DNA of 64,000 nt from contig JAWKKV010000012.1 in the NCBI GenBank assembly GCA_041393015.1, positions 1 through 64,000 of the forward strand, written 5' to 3'. Source of the DNA: JAGQYH01 sp041393015. Lineage in GTDB: Bacteria > Bacteroidota > Bacteroidia > Chitinophagales > JADIYW01. A program made the translations under genes and the position numbers. The notes beneath the pieces are model-generated. The model made no database searches and was not told the DNA's origin. It saw only the letters and a list, made by a program, of their open reading frames with translations. Positions 1 through 8,435 of the stretch are shown here, piece after piece; within the stretch, counting starts at the first letter, position 1; every line of letters starts with the position of its first letter.

Positions 1-2
1 TA

Positions 3-1127
3 CCTACTCACTTTAGTAATCTAGATTCTATTTTGATTGGTTTTGGAATGGATAAGATTGGATTGCCGGCATTTCAATACGGTGCTGGATTAAACCTTTT
101 TAACTCTAAGTTCTTTGGCTTTTTTATGGGTAATTTAGGTGCATATAAATTGGACAGAAGAAAAAGAAATCCTATTTATTTGGAGACATTAAAGTCGTTT
201 TCAAAAACCAACGTTAAACACGGTTCACATACTTTATTTTTCCCTGGTGGAACACGTTCTCGTTCCGGTGCTCTTGAAACTAGACTAAAATTGGGACTTT
301 TAGGAACCGTAGTGGAGGCTCAGCGCGTGCATTTTGAAGAAGCTGAAAAAACAGGTCAGCCGGCTCAAAAGATTTTCATTGTGCCGTTAACCATGAGTTA
401 CCACTTTGTATTGGAAGCCAAAACTCTAATTGAAGAGCACTTAAAAAGAACAGGAAAAGAGTTTTATATCACTATTGATGATGAATTCTCAAGTTTATAT
501 AAAATCTATAAATTCTTTTGGCAAACATTTGCCAAGAGTTCTGATATAACTTTATCGTTGGGTGATCCAATTGATATTTTTGGAAATAAAACGGACGACG
601 AAGGCAATAGCTTGGATTTTCATGATAATAAATTGGACATCAGAAGATATTTCACCACACGTGGTGAGTTGAAAGCAGATCGACAACGAGAAATGGAGTA
701 TACCAATATGCTTGGTAAAGTGTTAGTGGAAAAATATAAAGAGGGAAATGTGGTGTTCTCATCGCACGTGGTAGCATTTGTGGCGTTTGAATTGTTGAAA
801 AAGGCCAATCCAAAGTCTGATTTATTTACCTTATTGCGTTCCCCTGAAGAAGATTGGGAAATAACGTATGACAATTTCAGTTTATCAATGGATAAGGTTG
901 TGAAGCAGATTCGTATACTAGCCAAAGAAGGTAAATTGAAGTTAGCCGATCACATGAATAGAGATGTAACCGATATTATTGATCATGGTATCAAAAACAT
1001 TGGAATATATCACAGTAAAGAACCTTTGATGAAATCAGAGGAAGGCTCAATTGTTAGTCAGGATATAAAATTATTATTGTTTTATCACAACAGAATGGAA
1101 GGTTATGGGCTCTCAAAATACATCTGA
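3..1127 (+). CDS. 1-acyl-glycerol-3-phosphate / glycerol-3-phosphate acyltransferase family, 5'-truncated
   Basis: The gene runs in from beyond the left edge: its frame is open from base 3. Codons before the first usable start encode PTHFSNLDSI, which contains the HX4D catalytic motif (H, then D five residues on) of the PlsB/PlsC acyltransferases. The second signature, FPGGTRSRSG, lies near base 243, and VPLTMSY near 382 fits the later VP motif. The family transfers an acyl chain to glycerol-3-phosphate or its lyso-derivative at the inner membrane. About 190 residues follow the acyltransferase core, so it resembles the long PlsB-like group rather than short PlsC. The stop overlaps the start of gpsA by 23 bases, so the enzyme and its substrate supplier are probably co-translated. 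The true start is outside the window. Confidence 0.82.
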   Translation, partial: PTHFSNLDSILIGFGMDKIGLPAFQYGAGLNLFNSKFFGFFMGNLGAYKLDRRKRNPIYLETLKSFSKTNVKHGSHTLFFPGGTRSRSGALETRLKLGLLGTVVEAQRVHFEEAEKTGQPAQKIFIVPLTMSYHFVLEAKTLIEEHLKRTGKEFYITIDDEFSSLYKIYKFFWQTFAKSSDITLSLGDPIDIFGNKTDDEGNSLDFHDNKLDIRRYFTTRGELKADRQREMEYTNMLGKVLVEKYKEGNVVFSSHVVAFVAFELLKKANPKSDLFTLLRSPEEDWEITYDNFSLSMDKVVKQIRILAKEGKLKLADHMNRDVTDIIDHGIKNIGIYHSKEPLMKSEEGSIVSQDIKLLLFYHNRMEGYGLSKYI

Positions 1128-2166
1128 TAAAATACCCGTAGGTGTTATTGGTGCGGGTAGTTTCGGAACCGCAATCGCAAATTTATTAGCGGAAAATGGC
1201 CCGGTAATTATCTATGCAAGAAAACAAGAAGTAATTGACGATATCAATGAAGATCGGGAAAACAAAGGGCAGAAAATGCATCCAAATGTAACTGCTACTG
1301 ATGATATTGAATTGCTATGTGAGAAATGCACCTTAATTTTTCCGAGTGTACCTTCGGCTAGTTTTAGAAATATGATGGTCGATTTTTCGCCTTATCTATT
1401 GCCGGATCATATTTTAATTCACACCACAAAAGGATTCGATTTAGGTGACATTAAGGAAGAGCAGTTACTCGATATAGACTTTAAACTGAGCGCAAATCAA
1501 ATTTTTACCATGAGCGAAGTCATTCGACAAGAAAGTAATGTGGTGAGAATTGGTTGTTTGTCTGGCCCTAACTTAGCAAGAGAGTTGGCGAATCATCAAC
1601 CGGCTGCAACGGTTATCGCTAGTAGATTTGATGAAGTAACCAGAGAAGGACAGTTTGCCATAAGAAGTAAACGATTTCAAGCATATGCCAGTAACGATAT
1701 TATTGGGGTAGAATTAGGAGGAATCTTAAAAAACACAATGGCTATTGCTGCCGGTGGAATAAGAGGTTTAGGTTATGGACAAAATGCTTTGTCTTTTTTA
1801 ATTTCTAGAGGTTTGGGAGAAATCATTCGATTGGGAAATGCCTTAGGAGCAGAGAAAGAAGCATTTTTAGGTTTAGCAGGAGTGGGCGATTTAGTAGCTA
1901 CTTGCACAAGTGAATTGAGTAGAAACTTTACTGTAGGTAGAAGAATTGCATCGGGGGAAGATTTGGCTTATATCATTGAAACATCAGATGAAGTGGCTGA
2001 AGGGATTAAAACAGTAAGTATCTGCAAGAAGTTAGGAGAATCACTAGATATTAGATTACCTATTGTAGAAACTATTTATAATGTGCTGTTTACTGAGCTG
2101 TCAGCAAAAGATGGTTTAGGGAGATTAATGGGCTATAGAAGGGGAACAGATGTCGATTTTATGTAA
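1105..2166 (+). CDS. gpsA: NAD(P)H-dependent glycerol-3-phosphate dehydrogenase
   Basis: This enzyme reduces dihydroxyacetone phosphate to sn-glycerol-3-phosphate, the backbone of phospholipids. The N-terminal Rossmann motif GAGSFG is at residues 16-21. The conserved active-site lysine is about residue 209 in LGGILKNTMAIAAGG, and the C-terminal domain has GLAGVGDLVATCTSELSRN, the typical substrate-domain signature. At 353 residues it is close to the usual 330-350. It overlaps the preceding acyltransferase by 23 bases, and that enzyme family consumes its product. The ATG at 1105 is preferred because the Rossmann strand begins only 11 residues later. Confidence 0.95.
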   Translation: MGSQNTSDKIPVGVIGAGSFGTAIANLLAENGPVIIYARKQEVIDDINEDRENKGQKMHPNVTATDDIELLCEKCTLIFPSVPSASFRNMMVDFSPYLLPDHILIHTTKGFDLGDIKEEQLLDIDFKLSANQIFTMSEVIRQESNVVRIGCLSGPNLARELANHQPAATVIASRFDEVTREGQFAIRSKRFQAYASNDIIGVELGGILKNTMAIAAGGIRGLGYGQNALSFLISRGLGEIIRLGNALGAEKEAFLGLAGVGDLVATCTSELSRNFTVGRRIASGEDLAYIIETSDEVAEGIKTVSICKKLGESLDIRLPIVETIYNVLFTELSAKDGLGRLMGYRRGTDVDFM

Positions 2167-2201
2167 ATCTGTTTTCTTCAGCACAATTTTGTAAAACAAC
2201 C

Positions 2202-2846
2202 ATGGCTAAAGAACTATTTTTTAAAGTAGAGAGAACTGCGAGGGTATGGACGCATGGTGAATTAACTGATGCCACTAAAAGGATTTGGCTGGTGACTCAT
2301 GGTTATGGACAGTTAGCAGAATACTTTATTAAAAATTTTGAACATCTCGATCCTAAAACAAATTTTGTGATTGCCCCGGAAGCGTTATCCAAAGCTTATA
2401 TAAATGGAATGTCGGGTAGAGTAGGTGCTTCGTGGATGACGAAAGAAATGAGATTAGCGGAAATTGAAGATTACACGACTTATCTAAATACTGTTTTCCA
2501 AAAGCTAACTGAAGGTTTTAAGTTATCAAAATTTAACATAATTGCACTCGGTTTTTCACAAGGAGCTGCAACAATTTCACGCTGGACCCGTTTAAATGAG
2601 GAGATTGTAGAGGCAATGATTTTGTGGGGAGGACAACCAGGAATAGAGCTCTTTGTTAAAGAAAATTTTAAAAAACTGCCTATAATATTCGTAATAGGTG
2701 ACAAAGATCCGTATATTAGTAGAGAATTGAAACAACAATTAAAAGATCAAAGTAATAAATGCAATTGGTCTTTTAAAGTTCTAGAGTATGAAGGAGAGCA
2801 TAATTTAGACAAAAACTTACTATCAATTCTTGAAAATAATTTTTGA
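2202..2846 (+). CDS. Alpha/beta-hydrolase, phospholipase/carboxylesterase family
   Basis: A 214-residue single-domain serine hydrolase without a signal peptide, so cytoplasmic. The nucleophile elbow GFSQG puts Ser at residue 119, the acid is probably Asp169 in GDKDP, and the base is His200 in EGEHNL. The oxyanion-hole strand is LVTHGYG near residue 30. This order and length match the PF02230 carboxylesterase family, which hydrolyses short acyl esters, thioesters or lysophospholipids; the substrate cannot be read from sequence. It lies 35 bases after gpsA, so co-transcription is possible. Confidence 0.75.
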   Translation: MAKELFFKVERTARVWTHGELTDATKRIWLVTHGYGQLAEYFIKNFEHLDPKTNFVIAPEALSKAYINGMSGRVGASWMTKEMRLAEIEDYTTYLNTVFQKLTEGFKLSKFNIIALGFSQGAATISRWTRLNEEIVEAMILWGGQPGIELFVKENFKKLPIIFVIGDKDPYISRELKQQLKDQSNKCNWSFKVLEYEGEHNLDKNLLSILENNF

Positions 2847-2973
2847 ATGTTCTTTGGTTGTAGGATGCCAATCGATCAGGATAAAACAGACTAACCCCTA
2901 TTTGTATTTGTTATTTCAATTTTAAAATTGTGTGAATCAATGCTTGGCATGATTTTAACTATTTTATTATTGA

Positions 2974-2981
2974 TAATTTTG
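2974..2981 (+). promoter_or_regulatory. Possible -7 box (TAATTTTG) for the small membrane protein at 3005
   Basis: TAATTTTG fits the Bacteroidota -7 consensus TAnnTTTG exactly and lies 23 bases before the ATG. The nearest TTG upstream (2944-2946) is 27 bases away, too far for the usual 19-21 spacing, so only half the promoter is supported. Confidence 0.4.
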
Positions 2982-3004
2982 TTAAACCTAGGAAAAAATT
3001 CGTC

Positions 3005-3253
3005 ATGTCAGCACATAACATCATACCGGCAAAAATTGTCGACAACAAAAGAGGCCCCGATCACATTAATCGTATACCAAAGGATCAAGCTAATATAGCA
3101 GCAATAGGTATTGTACTATTGGTTTTCGCAATTGTAATCATGTCAGCTGCTTTAATATTTATGTGCCTATCCGGATCATCTGGAGAAAGTGTATTACTGC
3201 TTGGTATTGCTCCATTTATTATCGTATTTATGTTGTTACTTTTGTCTAAATAG
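3005..3253 (+). CDS. Small two-helix membrane protein, unknown function
   Basis: An 82-residue protein with a polar N-terminus (about 30 residues) and two hydrophobic segments near residues 32-54 and 62-80. No enzymatic motif or lipobox is visible. A consensus -7 box lies just upstream, supporting real expression. It precedes an ECF sigma factor gene that appears to have its own promoter, so it need not belong to that unit. I do not recognise the family. Confidence 0.6.
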   Translation: MSAHNIIPAKIVDNKRGPDHINRIPKDQANIAAIGIVLLVFAIVIMSAALIFMCLSGSSGESVLLLGIAPFIIVFMLLLLSK

Positions 3254-3316
3254 AGCGTTTTTTCTTTATTTAGGTAGTAATTAATGTTGTTTCTATAGAT
3301 ATTTTCATTTAAAATA

Positions 3317-3346
3317 TTTGTATCCTACTTCTATTTGTTAAATTTG
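3317..3346 (+). promoter_or_regulatory. Bacteroidota-type promoter for the ECF sigma gene
   Basis: TTTG at 3317-3320, an 18-base spacer, then TAAATTTG at 3339-3346. This is close to the phylum consensus TTTG-N19-21-TAnnTTTG. The predicted transcript start (about 3353) lies downstream of the upstream-most in-frame TTG at 3335, which argues that translation starts at the ATG at 3365. Confidence 0.6.
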
Positions 3347-3364
3347 ATAGCAACCAAAAGTGAA

Positions 3365-3940
3365 ATGGCAAAATATCAAAATTTACCAGACTCAGAATTA
3401 GTGAACCAATATAAACTTGATGGTGATCCTGAGATTGTTGGAGAATTATTCAAAAGATATAAACATATAGTTTTAGGTATTTCATTGCGTTATTTAAAAG
3501 AAAAAAATAGCGCAGAAGATGCTATGATGGAAGTTTTTGAGGAACTAATAAAATCGCTGCAAAAGGCTGATGTTAGGCATTTTAGAGCTTGGATAGGAAC
3601 CGTTACCAGAAATTTTTTACATCGTAAGTTTCGCGTAGAAACAAGAACTAATTTCCAATCATTAGATGATATTTCTTTAAATAATTCCAAAAGTTTTATG
3701 GAATTTTCGCAAGAACAGACTCTTACTATAGAAAAACATGAAGTTGAAGAGCGAGAAAAAGCTTTATTGACTGCTATTGAAGATTTAAAGAGTGATCAAG
3801 CAAAATGCGTTAAACTATTTTTTTTAGAACAATGTAGTTATACCGAAGTATGCGAAAAGACTGGATACTCCTTTAAAAAGGTAAAAAGTTTCATACAGAA
3901 CGGGAAGCGAAATTTAAAGAATAAGTTAGATGCAATGTAA
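3365..3940 (+). CDS. RNA polymerase sigma-70 factor, ECF subfamily
   Basis: A 191-residue ECF sigma factor. Region 2 covers roughly residues 10-80, with the core-binding helix around YLKEKNSAEDAMMEVFEEL. Region 4 is the C-terminal helix-turn-helix around EQCSYTEVCEKTGYSFKKVKS. I chose the ATG at 3365 over an in-frame TTG at 3335 because the -7 box overlaps the latter and because MAKYQNLPDSELV begins directly before region 2. Thirty bases downstream is a single-pass membrane protein with periplasmic TPRs, the likely partner or anti-sigma factor. Two further sigma/partner pairs sit at 26.8 and 36.3 kb. Confidence 0.85.
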   Translation: MAKYQNLPDSELVNQYKLDGDPEIVGELFKRYKHIVLGISLRYLKEKNSAEDAMMEVFEELIKSLQKADVRHFRAWIGTVTRNFLHRKFRVETRTNFQSLDDISLNNSKSFMEFSQEQTLTIEKHEVEEREKALLTAIEDLKSDQAKCVKLFFLEQCSYTEVCEKTGYSFKKVKSFIQNGKRNLKNKLDAM

Positions 3941-3970
3941 GGTCTTCGGAATTAACCTAAATGGAATGTT

Positions 3971-4768
3971 ATGCAGAGAATAAACAATGATAATGAACAA
4001 TTCCTTGAACAAGAACTGATTAGAAAGTATTTATCAGATACACTTTCTAAAGAAGAAGAGTTATTGGTAGCTGAAAAATATCAAAATGATGAAGATTTTC
4101 GCGATGCGTTAGATGGATTAGAGCATTTAAGCGAGGAAGAATATATTGCTCAATTAAATAATATTGATAGTACCATCGATAAAAAGTTAGTGGCGGCCAA
4201 AGAAGAGACTATTGAGCCTCCTAAGATTATTATAGAACAAGGCAAAGTAAAGCCATTAACCAATACTAGAAATTTGGCTATCGCTGCTTCGGTACTTCTA
4301 TTTTTAGCATTTGGCAGTATTTTATGTATTAAGTTGATACAAGGACCAACGGAGAAAGTGTTTGCTTCACATATGGAATACAAAGCTTATCCAGATATGA
4401 TTACTCGTGGGGCAGGAGAAGAATTGAGTAATCTTGAAAAATTAGCTATTTCATCTTACAATACAGAGAATTACGAGATTTCATCAGAGCATTTTGAAAA
4501 GTTAAGTGCTAAATATCCTGAGAATGAGAAATATGCTTTGTTTCTTGGGATATCTTATTTAGGAGCCAATCAACCAGATAATGCTATTGATGCATTATCA
4601 GCAGTACAAAATGATCAATCAGCTTTTTGTAACGATATTAATTGGTATTTGGGTTTAGCTTATCTAAAAATTAAAGACAAGGGTAAGGCCAAAGAGATTT
4701 TTACCAAATTATCTGCTGTCGACTGCTATTATAAAGAAGCAGCGAAAGAGATATTGCAGAAGTTATAG
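3971..4768 (+). CDS. Single-pass membrane protein with TPR repeats, probable anti-sigma partner
   Basis: 265 residues. The acidic N-terminal part (1-100, with a helical LIRKYLSDTLSKEEELLV segment) should face the cytoplasm. One transmembrane helix lies at about 102-122, followed by a C-terminal domain of two to three TPR-like repeats (about 150-265). The layout matches the protein at 27359-28171, which also follows an ECF sigma gene; both N-termini have the short helix LxxTLSxEE. I see no zinc-binding HxxxCxxC anti-sigma motif. The role in holding the sigma factor at the membrane is inferred from position and layout. Confidence 0.6.
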   Translation: MQRINNDNEQFLEQELIRKYLSDTLSKEEELLVAEKYQNDEDFRDALDGLEHLSEEEYIAQLNNIDSTIDKKLVAAKEETIEPPKIIIEQGKVKPLTNTRNLAIAASVLLFLAFGSILCIKLIQGPTEKVFASHMEYKAYPDMITRGAGEELSNLEKLAISSYNTENYEISSEHFEKLSAKYPENEKYALFLGISYLGANQPDNAIDALSAVQNDQSAFCNDINWYLGLAYLKIKDKGKAKEIFTKLSAVDCYYKEAAKEILQKL

Positions 4769-4813
4769 ATTTAATTCTTCCAATAGTATTTGAATCCAAC
4801 TATTAGGCTAACT

Positions 4814-4840
4814 GCTGGCGCGAGCTTGCAGCTCGTGCCA
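4814..4840 (+). repeat. REP-like palindrome, copy 1 (left of RAYT)
   Basis: GGCGCGAGCT (4817-4826), spacer TGC, then AGCTCGTGCC (4830-4839): a 10-bp stem with a single G-T mismatch. A half copy, AGCTCGTGCA, follows at 4863-4872. The same core recurs inverted at 5495-5518 and direct at 5624-5650, bracketing the transposase gene. Confidence 0.8.
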
Positions 4841-4930
4841 TTTAAACCTAGATAAAACTTATAGCTCGTGCATTCTAATATTTTTTATCAATGCTTTATG
4901 GAATTTGACAATAAAGTTACTCTTATAGGT

Positions 4931-5476
4931 ATGAGTAGAAAATATAAAATGTTAGATAAAGATGGATTGTATTTTGTAAGTTTTGCAGTAGTTAATTGGA
5001 TAGACATTTTTGTAAGAGATATTTACTTTGAAGTATTGGTAGATAGTTTGAATTATTGCCAACGAGAAAAAGGAATGAAGTTATATTGCTATTGTCTGAT
5101 GCCAAGCCATGTTCATTTACTTTTTAGAGATGCAAATTCCAATCCATCTAAGTTGTTAAAGGAATTCAAAACGTTTACATCAAAAATGATCAGAAAAACA
5201 ATTGAATCTAATCCAAGAGAAAGTAGGAAAGAATGGTTATTGAGAATGATGCAAGATGCAGGAACTAAAAATAGCAATGTTAAGCATTATCAATTTTGGC
5301 AACAGAATAATCAACCAATAGAATTATGGTCTGCAAGTGTTATTGATCAGAAAGTAAATTATATACATAAAAATCCTGTTAAAGCAGGTTTCGTTTTAGA
5401 AGATTATCATTGGAAATACAGCAGCGCAATTGATTATGCAGGCGGTAAAGGTTTAGTAGAAATATCCTGTATATGA
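4931..5476 (+). CDS. REP-associated tyrosine transposase (RAYT, IS200/Y1 family)
   Basis: A 181-residue HUH-type single-strand nuclease. The metal-binding HVH is in YCLMPSHVHLLF, and the likely catalytic tyrosine is in QKVNYIHKNPVKAGF, a hallmark of the RAYT group. Start chosen at 4931 (MSRKYKMLDKDG), where related proteins usually begin; earlier in-frame starts at 4868 and 4898 run into the flanking repeat. RAYTs bind and nick REP palindromes and are usually single-copy domesticated genes rather than full insertion sequences. The gene is bracketed by palindromes with a common core (4814, 5495, 5624), which supports this subtype. It appears intact. Confidence 0.85.
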   Translation: MSRKYKMLDKDGLYFVSFAVVNWIDIFVRDIYFEVLVDSLNYCQREKGMKLYCYCLMPSHVHLLFRDANSNPSKLLKEFKTFTSKMIRKTIESNPRESRKEWLLRMMQDAGTKNSNVKHYQFWQQNNQPIELWSASVIDQKVNYIHKNPVKAGFVLEDYHWKYSSAIDYAGGKGLVEISCI

Positions 5477-5494
5477 AAATGAGTTTAAATTCAT

Positions 5495-5518
5495 GGGCAC
5501 GAGCTACAAGCTCGCGCA
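5495..5518 (-). repeat. REP-like palindrome, copy 2 (inverted, right of RAYT)
   Basis: GCACGAGCT (5497-5505), spacer ACA, AGCTCGCGC (5509-5517). Read on the minus strand it matches copy 1 at 4814 with one loop change, so the two copies point towards each other across the transposase gene. Confidence 0.75.
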
Positions 5519-5623
5519 AGCTGCGTTTTTGATTGTAGTTAAATACCAGATAACTTATATCTGTCCTTTATCTATTTTAATCTATAGACTAATATAGAGA
5601 TTCAAAACAAATTATAGCATGTC

Positions 5624-5650
5624 GCTGGCGCGAGCTTGTCGCTCTTTCCA
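5624..5650 (+). repeat. REP-like palindrome, copy 3 (degenerate right arm)
   Basis: GCTGGCGCGAGCTTG (5624-5638) is identical to the first 15 bases of copy 1 at 4814. The right arm has decayed, so the stem is partial. It lies 10 bases from the stop of the minus-strand phosphoesterase gene. Confidence 0.65.
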
Positions 5651-5659
5651 ATCAAAATC

Positions 5660-6982
5660 CTACTGCAAAATCAAATTATGACTTATCATATCGTCGCCAT
5701 TTTTTAATCTTAAATGATAAATACCTTTAGCTTGGTTCGCTAAATCAATACTAAATAAACGAGTGTTGTGATCTAAGGTTAGCGTAGAAGACCAAACCAA
5801 TTGTCCGGTATTGTTAAATACATCCGCTTCCACATATTTATTATCATTGTCTTTGATAAATAAATTGAATAGTTGAGAAGATGGATTTGGATATATATCA
5901 ATGTTATTCATCAACATTTGATCGTCGACAAAGGTAGAAATGGAGGATTCATAAACATCCACCAATCTTACTAATCCTTTATCATACTCTTTATTGGCAG
6001 CAGTTTCTGCACATCTTAATACTTGATAGGGTTGTAGACCAACAGTACCAACATTATATACCAAACTTCGGTGGATGTGTCCGGCCAACCACACGGCAAT
6101 GTGATTTTTGTACTGAAACAAAAAGTCCATAATCGATCTTGTTTCCTCAATATCAAAAGCATACAATATGCCCCAAAGTTCTTTTACCGGTGGATGATGA
6201 GAAACAATAAATAAATTTTGATCACCTAAATAGGGACTGTTTTCAATTTTGTTTTTCGTCCAATCCCAAGATCCACCTTCAAAATCCATAATCTCGGCTT
6301 CGGGACCAATACCTGGTTCATTATTTCTTGCAGGATGTCGTGTGTCAAAATCCAACATCAAAAATTCAAAACCTTGATAAACAAAAGAAAAGTTTTGTAG
6401 ATAATTGTAATTATTAGATTGTGGATTGTAGACTTTGGTTAATCTTGTACCATCATCCCAAGCATCAAAAAATAACTTGTTGGCTTCATAAACATCCTCA
6501 AAAATGGTATTGATTAAAGAATCTCCAGTAGGTAAAGGCGCAACAGTATCTTTGGTATAAGGCCAAACATCGTGGTTGCCAATTAATGGCACATAAGGAA
6601 TCTCCAAGCTGCTCATGATTTCCTTAAACTTATAAAATTCCGATTCTTCGCCACTATCGGTTAAATCACCTGAAACCACAATGAAATCTATGCCATAGGC
6701 GGTATGATTTTGATTCAACCAATTCACTGTTTTACGCAATCTTTCTGCAGGATAACCAATATCGCCATCTGGTGGCAAATCCACATAACCTTCTGTTCCG
6801 TAATCGCCATCTTCATCTCCTTCGCCAATATGAACATCAGTTAAGTGAACAAAAGTGAATTTATATTCCGCTCCAGGTTTGTCTTTATTGATGTCTAAAA
6901 AATGAAGGTTGATATCAGATTCTTGCGCTTGAAGTATGCTTAAAATGAGACAAGTAAATAGTAGCGTCGTAAAAAATTTCAT
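5660..6982 (-). CDS. Secreted calcineurin-like metallophosphoesterase with T9SS sorting domain
   Basis: 440 residues with an N-terminal signal peptide (residues 1-20, ending LQAQ). The metallophosphoesterase motifs occur in order: D49-x-H51 in LTDVHIG, GDLTD (105-109), GNHD (135-138), SHHPP, and GHIH near residue 300. They bind two metal ions for phosphoester hydrolysis. The last 80 residues begin IDIYPNPSS and form a type A T9SS sorting domain, so the enzyme should be exported to the cell surface or medium. The substrate is unknown. The gene stands alone; its 3' end abuts a REP-like palindrome. Confidence 0.85.
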   Translation of the reverse strand: MKFFTTLLFTCLILSILQAQESDINLHFLDINKDKPGAEYKFTFVHLTDVHIGEGDEDGDYGTEGYVDLPPDGDIGYPAERLRKTVNWLNQNHTAYGIDFIVVSGDLTDSGEESEFYKFKEIMSSLEIPYVPLIGNHDVWPYTKDTVAPLPTGDSLINTIFEDVYEANKLFFDAWDDGTRLTKVYNPQSNNYNYLQNFSFVYQGFEFLMLDFDTRHPARNNEPGIGPEAEIMDFEGGSWDWTKNKIENSPYLGDQNLFIVSHHPPVKELWGILYAFDIEETRSIMDFLFQYKNHIAVWLAGHIHRSLVYNVGTVGLQPYQVLRCAETAANKEYDKGLVRLVDVYESSISTFVDDQMLMNNIDIYPNPSSQLFNLFIKDNDNKYVEADVFNNTGQLVWSSTLTLDHNTRLFSIDLANQAKGIYHLRLKNGDDMISHNLILQ

Positions 6983-7149
6983 TAAATCTAATTTTTAAAT
7001 ACATTAATCGAATTAGTTATATCCTGTAATTCTATTAGAGTAAATTAACACTTAAAGTATAATTATTATAAAGATACGTGCGTTTTACTATGCATAATGT
7101 AAAACCCCTTTTTTATAAATCAAAAACATTACTAATTAAAACTAATAAA

Positions 7150-8100
7150 ATGGAGAATAAGAAATCGAATTTAATTTTAAGTATAGTTGCGGTGCTATTT
7201 GGGGTATTAACTATATTTTTTGGATATAAGTTTAGTGAACAGAAAGCGTCTGCTAACCAATACATGGCTGAAAAAGTGGCAATTAATGAAGACTTTGATG
7301 CATTAACGGAAGATTTCAATCAATTAAATGTTGAATTGGAAGCTATTAAGGCGGAGAATATGACTTTGGACTCAGAACTCCAAGCTAAGATCTCTGAATT
7401 AGAAGCTCAAAAGGAGCAAGTGAATCGATTGATTAGAACCGGTGGAAGCGGTGAATTGAAGAAAGCAAAAGCACTAATTGCTCAATTACAATCTGAAAAG
7501 GAAGACTTGTTATCTAGTATTCAAATTTTACGAGAGGAGAATATTGCATTGCTTGCTGATAAGGAGCAACTAACTGCTGACTTAGTCAATGAAAAAGAAA
7601 AAAATGTGATCTTAACAGGAGAGAAAGAAGTCTTAATTGTTGAGAAAACGGCGCTGACTAAAGAAAGAGATGAGTTGATTCCTATTGCTAATTATGGACA
7701 AGTCATTCAAGTGAATGAATTACATGCTGAAGCGGTTAAATTAAAGAAGAACGGCACCGAAAAAACGGCTAGAAAGAGTAAAGGAGCAGACAAATTAAAA
7801 GTTTGTTTTGACTTATCTAAAAATCCTGTTGCCACAACCGGTGAACAAGAATATTTTGTGAGAATTATTTCACCTGAAGGAACTGCTATTTACGAAGAGC
7901 AAAATGGTTCAGGTATTTTTAAATCAATTGAAGATGGCGAAGACATGAAATACACTTCGAATGCTACAGTGGATTACAATAAGGAAGCAAAAAGTGTTTG
8001 CTGGTATTGGGGACAAACCAACTCATACGCCAAGGGCGTGTATACTGCTGAAGTGTATCATAGAGGATACAAAGTAGGCACAGAACATTTCGAACTATAA
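7150..8100 (+). CDS. Membrane-anchored coiled-coil protein with conserved C-terminal domain (paralogue A)
   Basis: 316 residues from the ATG at 7150; an upstream GTG at 7078 would put charged residues before the anchor and is rejected. One transmembrane segment lies at about residues 7-28, followed by a long heptad-rich coiled coil (about 35-200). A C-terminal globular region (about 215-316) contains LKVCFDL, GSGIFKSIEDGE and KSVCWYWGQ. The protein at 30064-31011 has the same three-part layout and the same C-terminal motifs, so the two are paralogues. Function unknown; the layout suggests a periplasmic spacer or scaffold. A strong terminator follows the stop. Confidence 0.7.
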   Translation: MENKKSNLILSIVAVLFGVLTIFFGYKFSEQKASANQYMAEKVAINEDFDALTEDFNQLNVELEAIKAENMTLDSELQAKISELEAQKEQVNRLIRTGGSGELKKAKALIAQLQSEKEDLLSSIQILREENIALLADKEQLTADLVNEKEKNVILTGEKEVLIVEKTALTKERDELIPIANYGQVIQVNELHAEAVKLKKNGTEKTARKSKGADKLKVCFDLSKNPVATTGEQEYFVRIISPEGTAIYEEQNGSGIFKSIEDGEDMKYTSNATVDYNKEAKSVCWYWGQTNSYAKGVYTAEVYHRGYKVGTEHFEL

Positions 8101-8132
8101 GCTTATTGCTTAGGATTTATAGATTAAAATGG

Positions 8133-8169
8133 ATGCCCAATGATGTTAGAAGTCATTGGGCATTTTTTT
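8133..8169 (+). terminator. Rho-independent terminator
   Basis: A perfect 11-bp stem, ATGCCCAATGA (8133-8143) and TCATTGGGCAT (8153-8163), with a 9-base loop and a run of seven T at 8163-8169. It lies 33 bases after the stop of the coiled-coil gene and should end its transcript. Confidence 0.9.
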
Positions 8170-8199
8170 ATAATAGAATTTTATTGGTTGATGATTATC

Positions 8200-8345
8200 G
8201 TCAATCAGAGTGAGAGCGAATAGTCTCATCACGTGTTAAAAGTTGTATTAAAAACTAAATGAGATACTTCACTTCGTTCTGTATGACAGTTTTGGAATGT
8301 CTTAAACTTAATTCGTCACTCAGAGCGTAAGCGAAGAGTCTCATA
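8200..8345. repeat. Cluster of three related ~30-bp repeat units (REP-like)
   Basis: Two direct copies, 8200-8230 and 8315-8345, share about 25 of 30 bases (core TCAGAG..GCGAA.AGTCTCAT). A third, inverted copy lies between them at 8259-8287. Adjacent direct and inverted copies can fold as a hairpin. Units of this look are commonly scattered between genes in Bacteroidota. They fill most of the 335-base gap between the coiled-coil gene and the epimerase; I see no gene in it. Confidence 0.6.
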
Positions 8346-8435
8346 AAGTTTTTTAATTTTTTGAACTAAAAACCTTAGTAGCTGCTTTTCTAAGTTACCA
8401 ATCATAGTTTTGTGTCATTTTTTCTTAACTCTTTA

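Noticed and set aside
3335..3364. In-frame TTG start 30 bases upstream for the first sigma factor
   Set aside because: It overlaps the apparent -7 box TAAATTTG (3339-3346); the ATG at 3365 lies after the predicted transcript start and immediately precedes region 2.
4868..4930. Longer N-terminus for the RAYT transposase
   Set aside because: The GTG at 4868 lies inside the half REP palindrome, and related proteins begin at the MSRKYK-like sequence.
7078..7149. GTG start extending the coiled-coil protein by 24 residues
   Set aside because: It would bury the membrane anchor behind a charged lead; the paralogue at 31011 starts directly at the anchor.
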